Source: Rhodovulum marinum
GTDB lineage: Bacteria; Pseudomonadota; Alphaproteobacteria; Rhodobacterales; Rhodobacteraceae
Length of the DNA stretch: 64,000 bases
Direction: 5' to 3'
Assembly (NCBI RefSeq): GCF_004343075.1
Contig: NZ_SLXP01000008.1
Span: forward strand, 62,001 to 126,000
In this document: piece by piece, positions 36,801 to 45,385 of the stretch
How the letters are laid out: each line of letters begins with the position of its first letter
Numbering within the stretch: the first letter of the stretch is position 1
Program-made: the position numbers and the translations under genes
The notes under the pieces: model-generated
Database searches by the model: none
What the model was told of the DNA's origin: nothing
The model's input: the letters and a program-made list of their open reading frames with translations, nothing else

Positions 36801-38498
36801 TCATTGCACCAGGTAGGGTTTCCTGGGCCGGGCCGGCAGGGCCTGCAACTCGTCGCCCACCAGGAAATCGCCCATCAGATGCGGTTTCATCCCCTGGTTC
36901 TTGAGGTTCTGCAGGAATTGGCCAAAGCCCGCCAGATCGGCCAATCGCGGCGCCTCGGTCAGGCGGCGTTGGGCGCGCGGCGCGATTTCGTCGATCAGGA
37001 TCTGCAGGGGTTCCATCGGGTTCTGGACGAAATCCGCCATCGTCCAGATCCGCACCCGCGCCCGCGTATGGGGCGAGCGCAGGATCTGCAGGTGCGCCGC
37101 CTCGATCCGCTGCAACTGGGCCGCACGTTTGCGCAGATCGACAAAGCTTTGCCGGGAGTGGAACAGCGGCACGGCCCAGGCCCCGGTGATGACCGAGATC
37201 TGTGCGTTCGGGTCGGCCGCCATGAACCAGCTGATCTGCTGGTTGTCGGCGGGACCGAACTGCCAGCATTGCCGTTCCCCGCGTGTGTTCCAGATCAGGT
37301 TGGTCAGAAACGCCTTGGGGTCGTAGTCGCGGATCGCCGCGCTGTCGGACAGACCGCCATTATAGACCGGCACGCCCCCGGCGAACTGCGCCCGCTCGGG
37401 GTCGAACAGGTGGCCGTGGACCCGCGCGCCGACCGACCGGCCCAACCAGTCCTCGAAATCCTGGAACAGCTCGGCAAAACCCTCGAACACCGAATAGGGC
37501 GCGCAAGTGCGCCCGTTTTCCCAGCCTTCGCGGGGGAACCGGCTTTGCATGTACAACCCCGCCCGGCCACGGGTGCGCCGCTCCACCGCCTTGGAAAACA
37601 GCCGGTCGATCTTGCCGGGGTTTGGTTCGGCACGGTTGGCCGCGCCAGCATCGGCCCCGAGGAAGGTATCGTAAAGCCGGTTCGCCTGCGGCCAGACCTT
37701 GCGCGCGACAAAACAGTCCGACCGGCGCAAGAGTTGCAGGTGATCGTCGTAGAAGATGTGCGGCTTGCCCTGGAAATCGAACTTCGACAGCGTCAGCGAG
37801 CGGCTTTCGATCTCGGTCGCGTGTCGTCGCACAAGGGTCTGGAAATAGCTTTCGTCGGGGATCCAGACCCGGCGGAAATAACGTTCATAGATCTCGCGCC
37901 GGGGGTCGTTCAGGATCGTCGTCAGCGTTCGCCGCGTCAGGCACCACCATTGCGAGCCCAAATGCGGCGCGATCCCCTCGGGCACGCGACGGCGGACCCC
38001 CAACCGGCGCTGGAGGCGAACATAGCGGTCGAACAACCGGCGGTGGCGTTTCCATGCAAAGGGAAAACGCAGCGAGAACCTTTCCTTGCCCAGCCCCCCG
38101 ACGATCCAGTCCACCTCTTCGGCGATGACGGATTCGATGAAATCCGTACGCGGCCGTTCGGCCAGATAGGCGCGCAACTCGTCCACTGGGCGAAGCGGCA
38201 GGCAAGAGCCCGAGGCCAGGTAGACATGGTCGATCTCGGGAAATTCCTCGAGCGCCATCTCGGTTCCGGCGATGGCCGCGGCGACGATCGACCAGGTGCC
38301 CCACTCGCAGCGATAGCGCCCGCAGAAGCGGATATTCGCAAGATCCCCCAACCCGGCCCTAAAGGCGCGCATCTCGGCGCGGGGCACGCGCCGGTCGACA
38401 TGGATCACCACCGGGCAATCCTGCGCCGCCCAATGCCGCGCCACTGCGGCCGCCCGGTCGAGCGCGGTGTGCACCAGCATGACGAACCCCACGCTCAT
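36801..38498 (-). CDS. Core-2/I-branching (GT14-type) glycosyltransferase with an extra C-terminal domain
   Basis: 565 residues. The N-terminal part (about 1-270) has the beta-1,6-N-acetylglucosaminyltransferase pattern: GFVMLVHTALDRAAAVARHW, PVVIHVDRRV, FIESVIAEEVDWIV, SQWWCLTRRTLTTIL and WIPDESYFQTLVRRH. From about 330 a second domain with no family I can name (GWENGRTCAPYSVFEGFAEL; NGGLSDSAAIRDYDPKAFL; GPADNQQISWFMAAD) follows. The second domain may handle the acceptor. ATG overlaps the stop of the GT2 gene (ATGA), and the sulfotransferase follows directly, which suggests a shared glycan. Confidence 0.8.
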   Translation of the reverse strand: MSVGFVMLVHTALDRAAAVARHWAAQDCPVVIHVDRRVPRAEMRAFRAGLGDLANIRFCGRYRCEWGTWSIVAAAIAGTEMALEEFPEIDHVYLASGSCLPLRPVDELRAYLAERPRTDFIESVIAEEVDWIVGGLGKERFSLRFPFAWKRHRRLFDRYVRLQRRLGVRRRVPEGIAPHLGSQWWCLTRRTLTTILNDPRREIYERYFRRVWIPDESYFQTLVRRHATEIESRSLTLSKFDFQGKPHIFYDDHLQLLRRSDCFVARKVWPQANRLYDTFLGADAGAANRAEPNPGKIDRLFSKAVERRTRGRAGLYMQSRFPREGWENGRTCAPYSVFEGFAELFQDFEDWLGRSVGARVHGHLFDPERAQFAGGVPVYNGGLSDSAAIRDYDPKAFLTNLIWNTRGERQCWQFGPADNQQISWFMAADPNAQISVITGAWAVPLFHSRQSFVDLRKRAAQLQRIEAAHLQILRSPHTRARVRIWTMADFVQNPMEPLQILIDEIAPRAQRRLTEAPRLADLAGFGQFLQNLKNQGMKPHLMGDFLVGDELQALPARPRKPYLVQ

Positions 38499-39505
38499 GC
38501 CCAGTTCCCCTTGGACATCAGCCCCAGGATTTCGAGCTGGCGCCAGTTGATGTATTTCTCGGACCACTTGCACCACAGATCCGGGTGGTCCTTCAGCTTG
38601 GCGTGATAGGCGCGGTATTCGTGACTGTTGGCATAGTGCTGGCGGCGGGTTAGTTCCTCGGCCGCCTTGTCTACGAACCCATCCAGGAACTTGGCGTGCA
38701 ACAGCGCGCCGCTCGCTTTTTCGCCGCCCCACTCGTCATAAACGAGGTTCAGACCCCGTGGCAAAAGCATGTGGGTCGAGCTGATATAGACGAAACCGCG
38801 TTCCCAGCGGACCAGCGGGATCTTGTTCAGCGCGGGCGCCCGTTCGGGCCGGTCGGGGAAGAACGCGCGCGCGCGGGGCCCGCCCTGGATCCACAGGTTC
38901 CGGTATTTCCCGTTCTTGCGGATCGTGTAATTGCCGCTGTCGAACCAGGATGCGATCTCGAACGGGTCCTGGCCCGCGCGATAGGGCAGGGCGTCGATCG
39001 GACCCTTGGGATACATGTCCACCAGCATCGCCCCGAACGACCGGATCGCCGAGGTATCCAGCCAGTCGCACAGCGCCGGGATCGAGCGGGTGTCGCAGAA
39101 CGGGTAGACGAAGAATTCGTCGACATCCACGGTCAGGGTCCAGTGCCCGTGGCCATATCGCATGAGCAGCCAGTTGACCCAGTCCAGGCCGAAATGCGCC
39201 TTGCGGTAACTGGCATCGGTCGACCAGAGCGAGACATCGGGCTGATCGGCGAGGAATTCGCGCGAGCCGTCATCGGACCCGTTGTCGACCACCAGGAAAT
39301 GGCCGATCCCGTGGCGCCGGTAGTAGTCCAGGAAATAGGGCAGGCGGACCGCCTCGTTGCGCAGCACCACAAAGGCCAGAACGTCGGTCGGGGCGATGTC
39401 CGAGGTGCGGTCGGCGACGCGCGAAAGCTGCCAGCGCTTGCGCCGCGCCCTGAATTTCCACAGCTTGCGCTCCATGCGCATACGGTATGAGGACAGCGCG
39501 CCCAA
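38495..39505 (-). CDS. Glycosyltransferase family 2-type protein, paralogue B
   Basis: 336 residues. GT-A-like core: VLAFVVLRNEAVRLPYFLDYYRRHGIGHFLVVDNGSDDGSREFL and a TVDVDEFFVYP segment (DxD-like, metal/nucleotide-sugar binding). A C-terminal WRQLEILGLMSKGNW tail is shared with the gene at 39698-40786. Soluble, cytosolic. ATGA overlap with the GT14-type gene. Donor and acceptor sugars are unknown. Confidence 0.82.
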   Translation of the reverse strand: MGALSSYRMRMERKLWKFRARRKRWQLSRVADRTSDIAPTDVLAFVVLRNEAVRLPYFLDYYRRHGIGHFLVVDNGSDDGSREFLADQPDVSLWSTDASYRKAHFGLDWVNWLLMRYGHGHWTLTVDVDEFFVYPFCDTRSIPALCDWLDTSAIRSFGAMLVDMYPKGPIDALPYRAGQDPFEIASWFDSGNYTIRKNGKYRNLWIQGGPRARAFFPDRPERAPALNKIPLVRWERGFVYISSTHMLLPRGLNLVYDEWGGEKASGALLHAKFLDGFVDKAAEELTRRQHYANSHEYRAYHAKLKDHPDLWCKWSEKYINWRQLEILGLMSKGNWA

Positions 39506-39697
39506 TGGCTCTCCTGCCTGTGTCCGACTTCGGGAGTCTGCCTCTGGCCTAACGGAAACCGGCTAACCGCGTGTTAAAGGCGTCTTGCCGCGCCCCTTAT
39601 CGGTCTGCTTCCGGCACCGACCATCCCTCGGTCACTGCTCGCCGTGAAAGATACGCAGGCGGCCCGCGCAAGTAAACGGACCATTCGCGCGCGGACT

Positions 39698-40786
39698 TCA
39701 GTCCCAGCCGCCCCGTGACATGAGGCCCAGCGCCTCGAGCTGGCGCCAACCGTCATAACGGGTCGAGTCGGGACACCAGAGATCGGGATTGGCGATCAGC
39801 GCGTCGTAATAATCTTCGTACAGCGCACAATTGGCGAAATGCTCGCGCCGGCGCTTCTCCTCGCGGGATTTCTCTACGATCGAGGGCAGGAACTTGGTAT
39901 GCAGCAGCACGCCCGACGGCAAGTCTCCGGCCTCCCGGCCCCGCACCCGGTTCAGCCGGGTGGGCAGCGCCGAATGGGTCGAACTGACATAGGCATAGCG
40001 CCGGTGCCAGCGGATCAGCGGCGTCTTGGACAGGGTGGGCGCGCGTTCGGGTTCGGCGGCAAAGAACATCCGCTGGCGCACGCCGCCCCGCACCAGCAGG
40101 TTCTTCAGGGGCGGCTGGTACTTGGTGGCGATGTTGCCCGCGTCGAACCAGCCGATCACCTCGGTCGGGTCCTGCCCGGGCGCATAGTGGCCGTCGGCGA
40201 CCGGACCCTTGGGATACAGGTCCAGCATCACCGCGCCGAAGGCGGGCTGGCCATGCGCATCCAGCCAGGCGGTCAGATCGGGCAGCGGCCGCGTGTCGTG
40301 ATGCGGATAGACCAGCAATTCGTCGGCATCCAGGGTCAGGCACCAGTGGCCGTGACCGTGGCGGATCATCAGCCAGGTCAGCCAATCCATCCCGAACCGC
40401 GACAGGCGGTAACTGTGGCCGGTGCGCCAAAGCGAAACGTCGGGCTGGGCGGCCAGCAGATCGCGTGTGCCGTCGTCGCTGTCATTGTCCACCACCAGGA
40501 AATGAGCAACGCCCAGCGCCCGGTGATGGGCCAGGAAATATGGCAGCCGCTCGGCCTCGTTCCGGACGGAGGCAAGGCCCAGGATATCCGCCTTGCCGAT
40601 TTGCCCCGTTCGGTCGCACACCGGAATCAGTTGGCCACGCTTTCGGAACGCGCGCAACAACAGCCGACGGCGCGTCCAGTGCATGCGATAGGCCGTCCAA
40701 AGCGCATGCCAGTCGGGGATCGCGGTGCGGCGCAGCGGCCGCCTGCCCTTCCCGCCGGCAGGTTGCGGAGCCTCGGCCAGGCGCAT
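39698..40786 (-). CDS. Glycosyltransferase family 2-type protein, paralogue A
   Basis: 362 residues, a tandem paralogue of the next gene: ILGLASVRNEAERLPYFLAHHRALGVAHFLVVDNDSDDGTRDLL, LTLDADELLVYP (DxD-like) and the tail WRQLEALGLMSRGGWD. A basic N-terminal extension of about 60 residues precedes the core. It starts 12 bases after galU, so UDP-glucose may be its donor (inference). A 192-base gap separates it from paralogue B, with no feature recognised there. Confidence 0.82.
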   Translation of the reverse strand: MRLAEAPQPAGGKGRRPLRRTAIPDWHALWTAYRMHWTRRRLLLRAFRKRGQLIPVCDRTGQIGKADILGLASVRNEAERLPYFLAHHRALGVAHFLVVDNDSDDGTRDLLAAQPDVSLWRTGHSYRLSRFGMDWLTWLMIRHGHGHWCLTLDADELLVYPHHDTRPLPDLTAWLDAHGQPAFGAVMLDLYPKGPVADGHYAPGQDPTEVIGWFDAGNIATKYQPPLKNLLVRGGVRQRMFFAAEPERAPTLSKTPLIRWHRRYAYVSSTHSALPTRLNRVRGREAGDLPSGVLLHTKFLPSIVEKSREEKRRREHFANCALYEDYYDALIANPDLWCPDSTRYDGWRQLEALGLMSRGGWD

Positions 40787-40798
40787 GGGGCCGCGGGG

Positions 40799-41701
40799 TT
40801 ACTGGGCGGCCTCGCGCATCGAAACCAGGTCGACGAGATATTCCATGAACTCGTCGCGCAACTCGGGGCGCGCCATGGCGAAGGACACCGTGGCCTGCAG
40901 GAATCCGGCCTTGGAACCGCAGTCGAAGCGCTGCCCCTTGAAGCGGAAGCCATAGACGCCCTGCCCGTCGATTTCTTCGGCGATGGCGTCGGTCAGCTGG
41001 ATTTCCCCGCCCGCGCCGGTGCGGCCATGCTTGCGGTTCTGATCGAGGTTGTGCAGCACCTTGGGCGTCAGGATATAGCGTCCGATCACCGCCAGGTTCG
41101 AGGGCGCCTCGTCCACGGCGGGTTTTTCGACCATGCCCTTCACCAGAACCTTGTCGCCCAGGTCGCGGTCGACGTCCAGGATACCGTAGGCCTTGGTCTT
41201 TTCGTGCGGCACTTCCATAGCGGCGACCATGTTGCCACCGGTTTCCTCATAGGCCTCGATCATCTGCTGAAGGCAGGGCTTGTCGGACGCGATCACATCA
41301 TCGGGCAGAATCACCGCGAAGGGTTCGTTCGCGATCAGGCGCCGGGCGCACCACACCGCATCGCCCAGGCCCGCCGGCTTGTGCTGGCGAATATAGGCGA
41401 TCGCGCCGCTTTCCATGTTGGTGGTTTCGAGGATCTTGAGCAAATCGTCCTTGCCCGACTTGCGCAGCGACGCCTCGAGCGTGGGCGCGTAATCGAAATA
41501 GTCCTCGAGCGCCCCCTTGCCGCGCGAGGTGACGAAGATGAATTCCTTGATCCCCGCAGCGCGCGCCTCGTCGATCGCGTACTGGATCAGCGGGCGGTCC
41601 ACGAGGGTCATGATCTCTTTGGGGATCGACTTGGTGGCAGGCAGAAAGCGAGTTCCGAGGCCCGCGACGGGAAAGACGGCTTTGGTTACCTTGCGCTTCA
41701 T
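40799..41701 (-). CDS. galU: UTP-glucose-1-phosphate uridylyltransferase
   Basis: 300 residues. It makes UDP-glucose. N-terminal nucleotidyl motif FPVAGLGTRFLPATKSIPKEI (broken by the window of 20: GLGTRFLPATKS is the core, 14-25), VDRPLIQYAIDEA, GLGDAVWCAR, LPDDVI, VEKPAVDEAPSNLAVIGRYIL and GEIQLTDAI. The ATG is preceded by GAAGGGACG. Upstream 41702-41964 is an AT-richer gap in which no clear promoter was recognised. Confidence 0.96.
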   Translation of the reverse strand: MKRKVTKAVFPVAGLGTRFLPATKSIPKEIMTLVDRPLIQYAIDEARAAGIKEFIFVTSRGKGALEDYFDYAPTLEASLRKSGKDDLLKILETTNMESGAIAYIRQHKPAGLGDAVWCARRLIANEPFAVILPDDVIASDKPCLQQMIEAYEETGGNMVAAMEVPHEKTKAYGILDVDRDLGDKVLVKGMVEKPAVDEAPSNLAVIGRYILTPKVLHNLDQNRKHGRTGAGGEIQLTDAIAEEIDGQGVYGFRFKGQRFDCGSKAGFLQATVSFAMARPELRDEFMEYLVDLVSMREAAQ

Positions 41702-41964
41702 TTGCTCGATCGTCCCTTCGTTTTCTTAACCAGTCGACCGACGGATCCGCCGATCTGCTTCCCGCTCACGTTTAATGCATCACAATCTTACCAAAAAGGT
41801 GACGCGGGACCTTGATCCAATATACTTTCCGTTACGGCAACAAAGTGGCGCGAGCACAACAATTCCGTTCTTTCAGGCAAAGATGTGCCATCCCGGTACA
41901 CATTTTTGGCCGCATTTCGCCGGCGCGGCAACATGGACGAAGGGACAGGCTGCACAGGCCCCGA

Positions 41965-42765
41965 TCAATCCAGGCCCATTTCGGCCATCATCGACTCGAT
42001 CCGGGGAACGTCCTCGGGGTTGTTCAACTCCCAGAACTGGCGGCCGCGCGCCTCGACCTCGACGCACAGCACCGGGCGTTCGCGTTCGAGGAAACGCAAC
42101 TGTTCCAGCCCCTCCAGACGTTCCAGCGGCCCAGCCTCCCAGCGGTGATAGGCGGCCAACGCCGAGGGCCTGTAGGCATAGACGCCGACATGGTGAAAGA
42201 CGGGCGTCGGCGCATCGTCGGAAAAGATCTGACCGGTATAGGGTATGACCTCTTTCGAGAAATAAAGCGCGCGACGGTCCCAACCGAATACCGCGGTCGT
42301 ACCCCCCACACGCCCGGCCCGACGGTCGGCCAGCAACGCGTTGAGCGACCGCCCGTCGCAGCGCAAGACCGGCGTCGCGACCTCGGCCACCGGGTCGGCG
42401 GCCAGTCCCGCGACAAGGTCCTCGACGAACCAGGCGGGCGTCAGCGGGGCATCGCCCTGCAGGTTCACCACGATCTCGAACCCACCGCCAAGGGTGTCGA
42501 AGGCCTCGGCCACGCGCTCGGTGCCGTTGGCGCATCGCTCCGATGTCATCACCACCTCGGCACCGAACCCTTCGGCCGCTGCGCGGATACGGTCGTCATC
42601 GGTGGCAACCACCACGCGCGCCACGCCCGACACCGCCTGCGCGGCCAGCCAAGACCGCTCGATCAGGGTCTTCTCCTGCCCCGAGGCGCCTTTCAATGCC
42701 ACCAGTGGCTTGCCCGGATACCGGGTGGACGCAAAGCGCGCGGGGATAACGATCAGCACCGACAT
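41965..42765 (-). CDS. kdsB: 3-deoxy-manno-octulosonate cytidylyltransferase
   Basis: 266 residues. It activates Kdo as CMP-Kdo for LPS core synthesis. VLIVIPARFASTRYPGKPLV is the nucleotide site; VVVATDDDRI, VNLQGDAPL and TPVFHHVGVYAYRPSAL are family motifs. ATG overlaps the cysQ stop (TGATG). It complements kdsD earlier in the window. Confidence 0.96.
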   Translation of the reverse strand: MSVLIVIPARFASTRYPGKPLVALKGASGQEKTLIERSWLAAQAVSGVARVVVATDDDRIRAAAEGFGAEVVMTSERCANGTERVAEAFDTLGGGFEIVVNLQGDAPLTPAWFVEDLVAGLAADPVAEVATPVLRCDGRSLNALLADRRAGRVGGTTAVFGWDRRALYFSKEVIPYTGQIFSDDAPTPVFHHVGVYAYRPSALAAYHRWEAGPLERLEGLEQLRFLERERPVLCVEVEARGRQFWELNNPEDVPRIESMMAEMGLD

Positions 42766-43562
42766 CAGGCGGGCCGAAGAACAACGTCGGGCGAACAGGC
42801 GATGAAGAACGGGTTCTCGTAGCCCGGCTTGCCATAGGTCAGCGGCCCATGGTCGTCGAACCGTACCACCCGGCCACCTGCCCCCGCCAGTACAGCGTGA
42901 CCCGCGGCGGTGTCCCATTCCATCGTGCGACCGAGGCGCGGGTAAAGATCGGCCTCGCCGGTCGCCACGAGGCAGAATTTCAGCGAAGAGCCCGCGCTGG
43001 TCATGTCCTTGACGGCGTATTTCGCGATGTAGTCGTCGGTCGCCTGGTCGCGATGCGACTTCGACGCCACGACGATCAGCGCCCCGTTGTCGGGCTGCGA
43101 CACCGAGAGAGGCGTAACCGGCCCCACCGCGTCGACGGCAAGCGGCCCGGTTTCCTCGACCGCGGCGCCATCGGCGCGGGTGTAGAACAGCCGCCCCTTG
43201 GCCGGCGCATAGACCACGCCGCGCACCGGCTGGCCATCCTCGACCCAGGCGATGTTCACGGTGAAATCACCCCGCCGCTTGACGAATTCCTTGGTGCCAT
43301 CCAGCGGATCGACGATCAGGAAGTTCGCGGCGCGTTCGGCATGGGTGTCAGCCTGCTCCTCGGTCACGATCAACGCGCCGGGGAACGCACGGGCGAGTTC
43401 GTCGGTGATCATCGCGTCGGCGGCCTCGTCCGCCTCGGTCACGGGGCTGGAATCGGACTTGGCGCGCACCTCGAAATCGTCCGAACGGTAGATCTCCATG
43501 ATGCGCGCCCCGGCCAGCAGCGCGGCGCGCCGCATCACGGACTCGAGCTTGGCGTAATCCAA
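42765..43562 (-). CDS. cysQ: 3'(2'),5'-bisphosphate nucleotidase
   Basis: 265 residues, an inositol-monophosphatase-type fold that hydrolyses PAP to AMP. Metal motifs are VDPLDGTKEF (from residue 84) and MEWDTAAGHAVL, with VTEADEAAD and VTEEQ upstream. The start is TTG at 43562, preceded by AAAGGAG at 6 bases. PAP is the by-product of PAPS-using sulfotransferases, so its closeness to the sulfotransferase gene may be functional. TGATG overlap with kdsB. Confidence 0.93.
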   Translation of the reverse strand: MDYAKLESVMRRAALLAGARIMEIYRSDDFEVRAKSDSSPVTEADEAADAMITDELARAFPGALIVTEEQADTHAERAANFLIVDPLDGTKEFVKRRGDFTVNIAWVEDGQPVRGVVYAPAKGRLFYTRADGAAVEETGPLAVDAVGPVTPLSVSQPDNGALIVVASKSHRDQATDDYIAKYAVKDMTSAGSSLKFCLVATGEADLYPRLGRTMEWDTAAGHAVLAGAGGRVVRFDDHGPLTYGKPGYENPFFIACSPDVVLRPA

Positions 43563-43669
43563 ATCTGACTCCTTTCGGGCGCGGATTGTAAGGAAATCGC
43601 AAGCCCCTTATGCTTGCGTGGCAGGCGAACGGCAAGGGCGGGCAACGCCTGGAACGCACGGAAGGGTCC

Positions 43670-44494
43670 ATGTTCCACACGAGCAGATCTCGATCGACGA
43701 CGATGGGCGGGCTGCGCCTGCTGCTGCTGATTTACCACGGCAGCGTGCGGCACGTGCGCCGCAGCCACCGCAATGCGCTTGTGGGGCTGGTGATGAACAT
43801 CCTGCAGACGGTGATCTTCGTCGCCGCCTTCTACCTGATGTTCACGCTGATCCCCGGCATGCGCGGCTCGGCGATCCGGGGTGATTTCCTGCTGTACCTG
43901 ATGTCGGGCATCTTCCTGTTCCTGACCTTCAACAAGACCATGGGCGCCGTCATCGCCTCGGAAGGACCCGCCTCGCCGATGATGCAGCACGCCCCGATGA
44001 ACACGATCGTGGCGATCGGTTCGGCCGCGTTCGGCACGCTCTACATCCAGATCCTGTCGATGCTGGTGGTGGGCTTCGTCTACCATACCGCGTTCACCCC
44101 GATCACGATCCACGACCCCGCGGACGCCTTCGCGATGGTGATGCTGTCCTGGTTCTCGGGGCTGTCGATCGGGATGGTCTTTCTTGCGATGAAGCCATGG
44201 GCGCCGGGCTTCGTCGGCCTGGTCTCGACGATCTTCCAGCGCATGAACATGATCGCCTCGGGCAAGATGTTCGTGGCCAACATGCTGCCGGGATACATGC
44301 TGGCCCTGTTCGACTGGAACCCGCTTTTCCATTGTATCGACCAGGCGCGGGGATTCACCTTCATCAATTACAACCCGCATTTCACCTCGATCGAATACCC
44401 GCTTTACATCAGTATCGCGCTGATCATGGTCGGCCTGATGGGCGAGTTCTACACGCGCAAGTTCGCCTCGGCGAGTTGGTACGCCCGGCGCTAG
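43670..44494 (+). CDS. ABC-2 type export permease (polysaccharide exporter-like), no adjacent ATPase
   Basis: 274 residues from ATG 43670 (GAAGGG 3 bases upstream). Six or so membrane segments. The pattern (HRNALVGLVMNILQTVIFVAAFYLM; LMSGIFLFLTFNKTMGAV; MQHAPMNTIVAI; MLPGYMLALFDWNPLFH) resembles KpsM/Wzm-type permeases, which export capsule or O-antigen chains. Its ATP-binding partner is not in the window. The divergent neighbour is cysQ, and a 3'-end repeat lies downstream. Confidence 0.78.
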   Translation: MFHTSRSRSTTMGGLRLLLLIYHGSVRHVRRSHRNALVGLVMNILQTVIFVAAFYLMFTLIPGMRGSAIRGDFLLYLMSGIFLFLTFNKTMGAVIASEGPASPMMQHAPMNTIVAIGSAAFGTLYIQILSMLVVGFVYHTAFTPITIHDPADAFAMVMLSWFSGLSIGMVFLAMKPWAPGFVGLVSTIFQRMNMIASGKMFVANMLPGYMLALFDWNPLFHCIDQARGFTFINYNPHFTSIEYPLYISIALIMVGLMGEFYTRKFASASWYARR

Positions 44495-44510
44495 AACAAC
44501 GTCCCGCCTC

Positions 44511-44543
44511 CTTGTCTTGGAAAAATACTCCGGGGGCCCGGGG
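44511..44543 (+). repeat. 3'-end interspersed repeat, copy 3
   Basis: CTTGTCTTGG, then AAATACTCCGGGGG and CCCGGGGGC. It begins 16 bases after the permease stop, in its orientation, between convergent genes (alkB on the minus strand). Shorter than copies 1 and 2, with no GGGGCAGCGCCCC hairpin. Confidence 0.75.
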
Positions 44544-44577
44544 GCAAGGCGATCCACCGGCAGCCGCAGAGGCCCCC

Positions 44578-45210
44578 CTAGTCCACCACTCGAAGCGTCA
44601 GGTTGATCCGCCCACCGCCGGCAAGCAAACTCGACGAGCCGGCACGCACCCGGTCGATGCCGTGATGGACCAACCGCGCCGCGCCCCCCATCACCAGAAC
44701 ATCGCCCGAATTCAGCCAAAGGCTTTCGGTCGGCCCACCCCGCTCAACACGGCCGATGCGGAACCTGGCCGCGTCGCCCAGCGAGATCGAGACGACCGGC
44801 CAGCGGAAATCGGCCTCGTCGCGGTCCTGGTGCATGCCCATCTTCGCGCCCTCGCCATAGTAGTTGACGAGGCAACAGTCGGGCCGGCGGTCCAGCCCGG
44901 TGACTGCGTCCCACACCGCCAGCGCCGATGCCGGGATAGGCGGCCAGCCCACCCCGGACGGGTGGCGCGGCTCGTACCGATAGCCGCGCCGGTCCGACAC
45001 CCAGCCAAAGCGCCCGGCCGAGGTCATGCGCACGCTCATCTTCCGGCCCCGGCGGGTTTCGGGCTGGAACAGCGGCGCGGCCGCGACGACCGCACGCACC
45101 TCGTCGACCATCGCGCGCTGGCCCTCCGGGTCCAGCCAGCCGGGAAAAACCTCGACCCCGCGCACCACCATCGCGTGCCCCGGCCGCTTTGCGCCATCCC
45201 CCTCAGACAT
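44578..45210 (-). CDS. alkB: Alpha-ketoglutarate-dependent DNA repair dioxygenase AlkB
   Basis: 210 residues. Fe(II)/2-oxoglutarate oxidative demethylase for 1-methyladenine and 3-methylcytosine. Metal ligands H127 and D129 in [20 protein letters not shown] and the distal His in RLVHHGIDR; the 2OG Arg region is [22 protein letters not shown] is typical. Divergent from dnaK. Confidence 0.92.
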   Translation of the reverse strand: MSEGDGAKRPGHAMVVRGVEVFPGWLDPEGQRAMVDEVRAVVAAAPLFQPETRRGRKMSVRMTSAGRFGWVSDRRGYRYEPRHPSGVGWPPIPASALAVWDAVTGLDRRPDCCLVNYYGEGAKMGMHQDRDEADFRWPVVSISLGDAARFRIGRVERGGPTESLWLNSGDVLVMGGAARLVHHGIDRVRAGSSSLLAGGGRINLTLRVVD

Positions 45211-45245
45211 CGTTCACCACGCTCACATTTCTGTCATATGCCAAG

Positions 45246-45276
45246 CTTGCAGGGTCCCTGACCCCTCCTTATATAG
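45246..45276 (+). promoter_or_regulatory. RpoH (sigma-32) heat-shock promoter of dnaK
   Basis: CTTG (45246-45249), an 18-base spacer, then CTTATATAG (45268-45276). This fits the alphaproteobacterial RpoH pattern CTTG-N17/18-CYTATNTNNG. It is 110 bases before the dnaK start. Other elements were not seen. Confidence 0.75.
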
Positions 45277-45385
45277 CCCCAAGACACGGGTCCGGGGCCA
45301 ATCCCCGGCCGATTTTTGGGATCGGAGGACAGAGGCCTTTTCAGGGTCTGGCCTCCACAACATCGCCGAAGAAGAGGTAACACAC

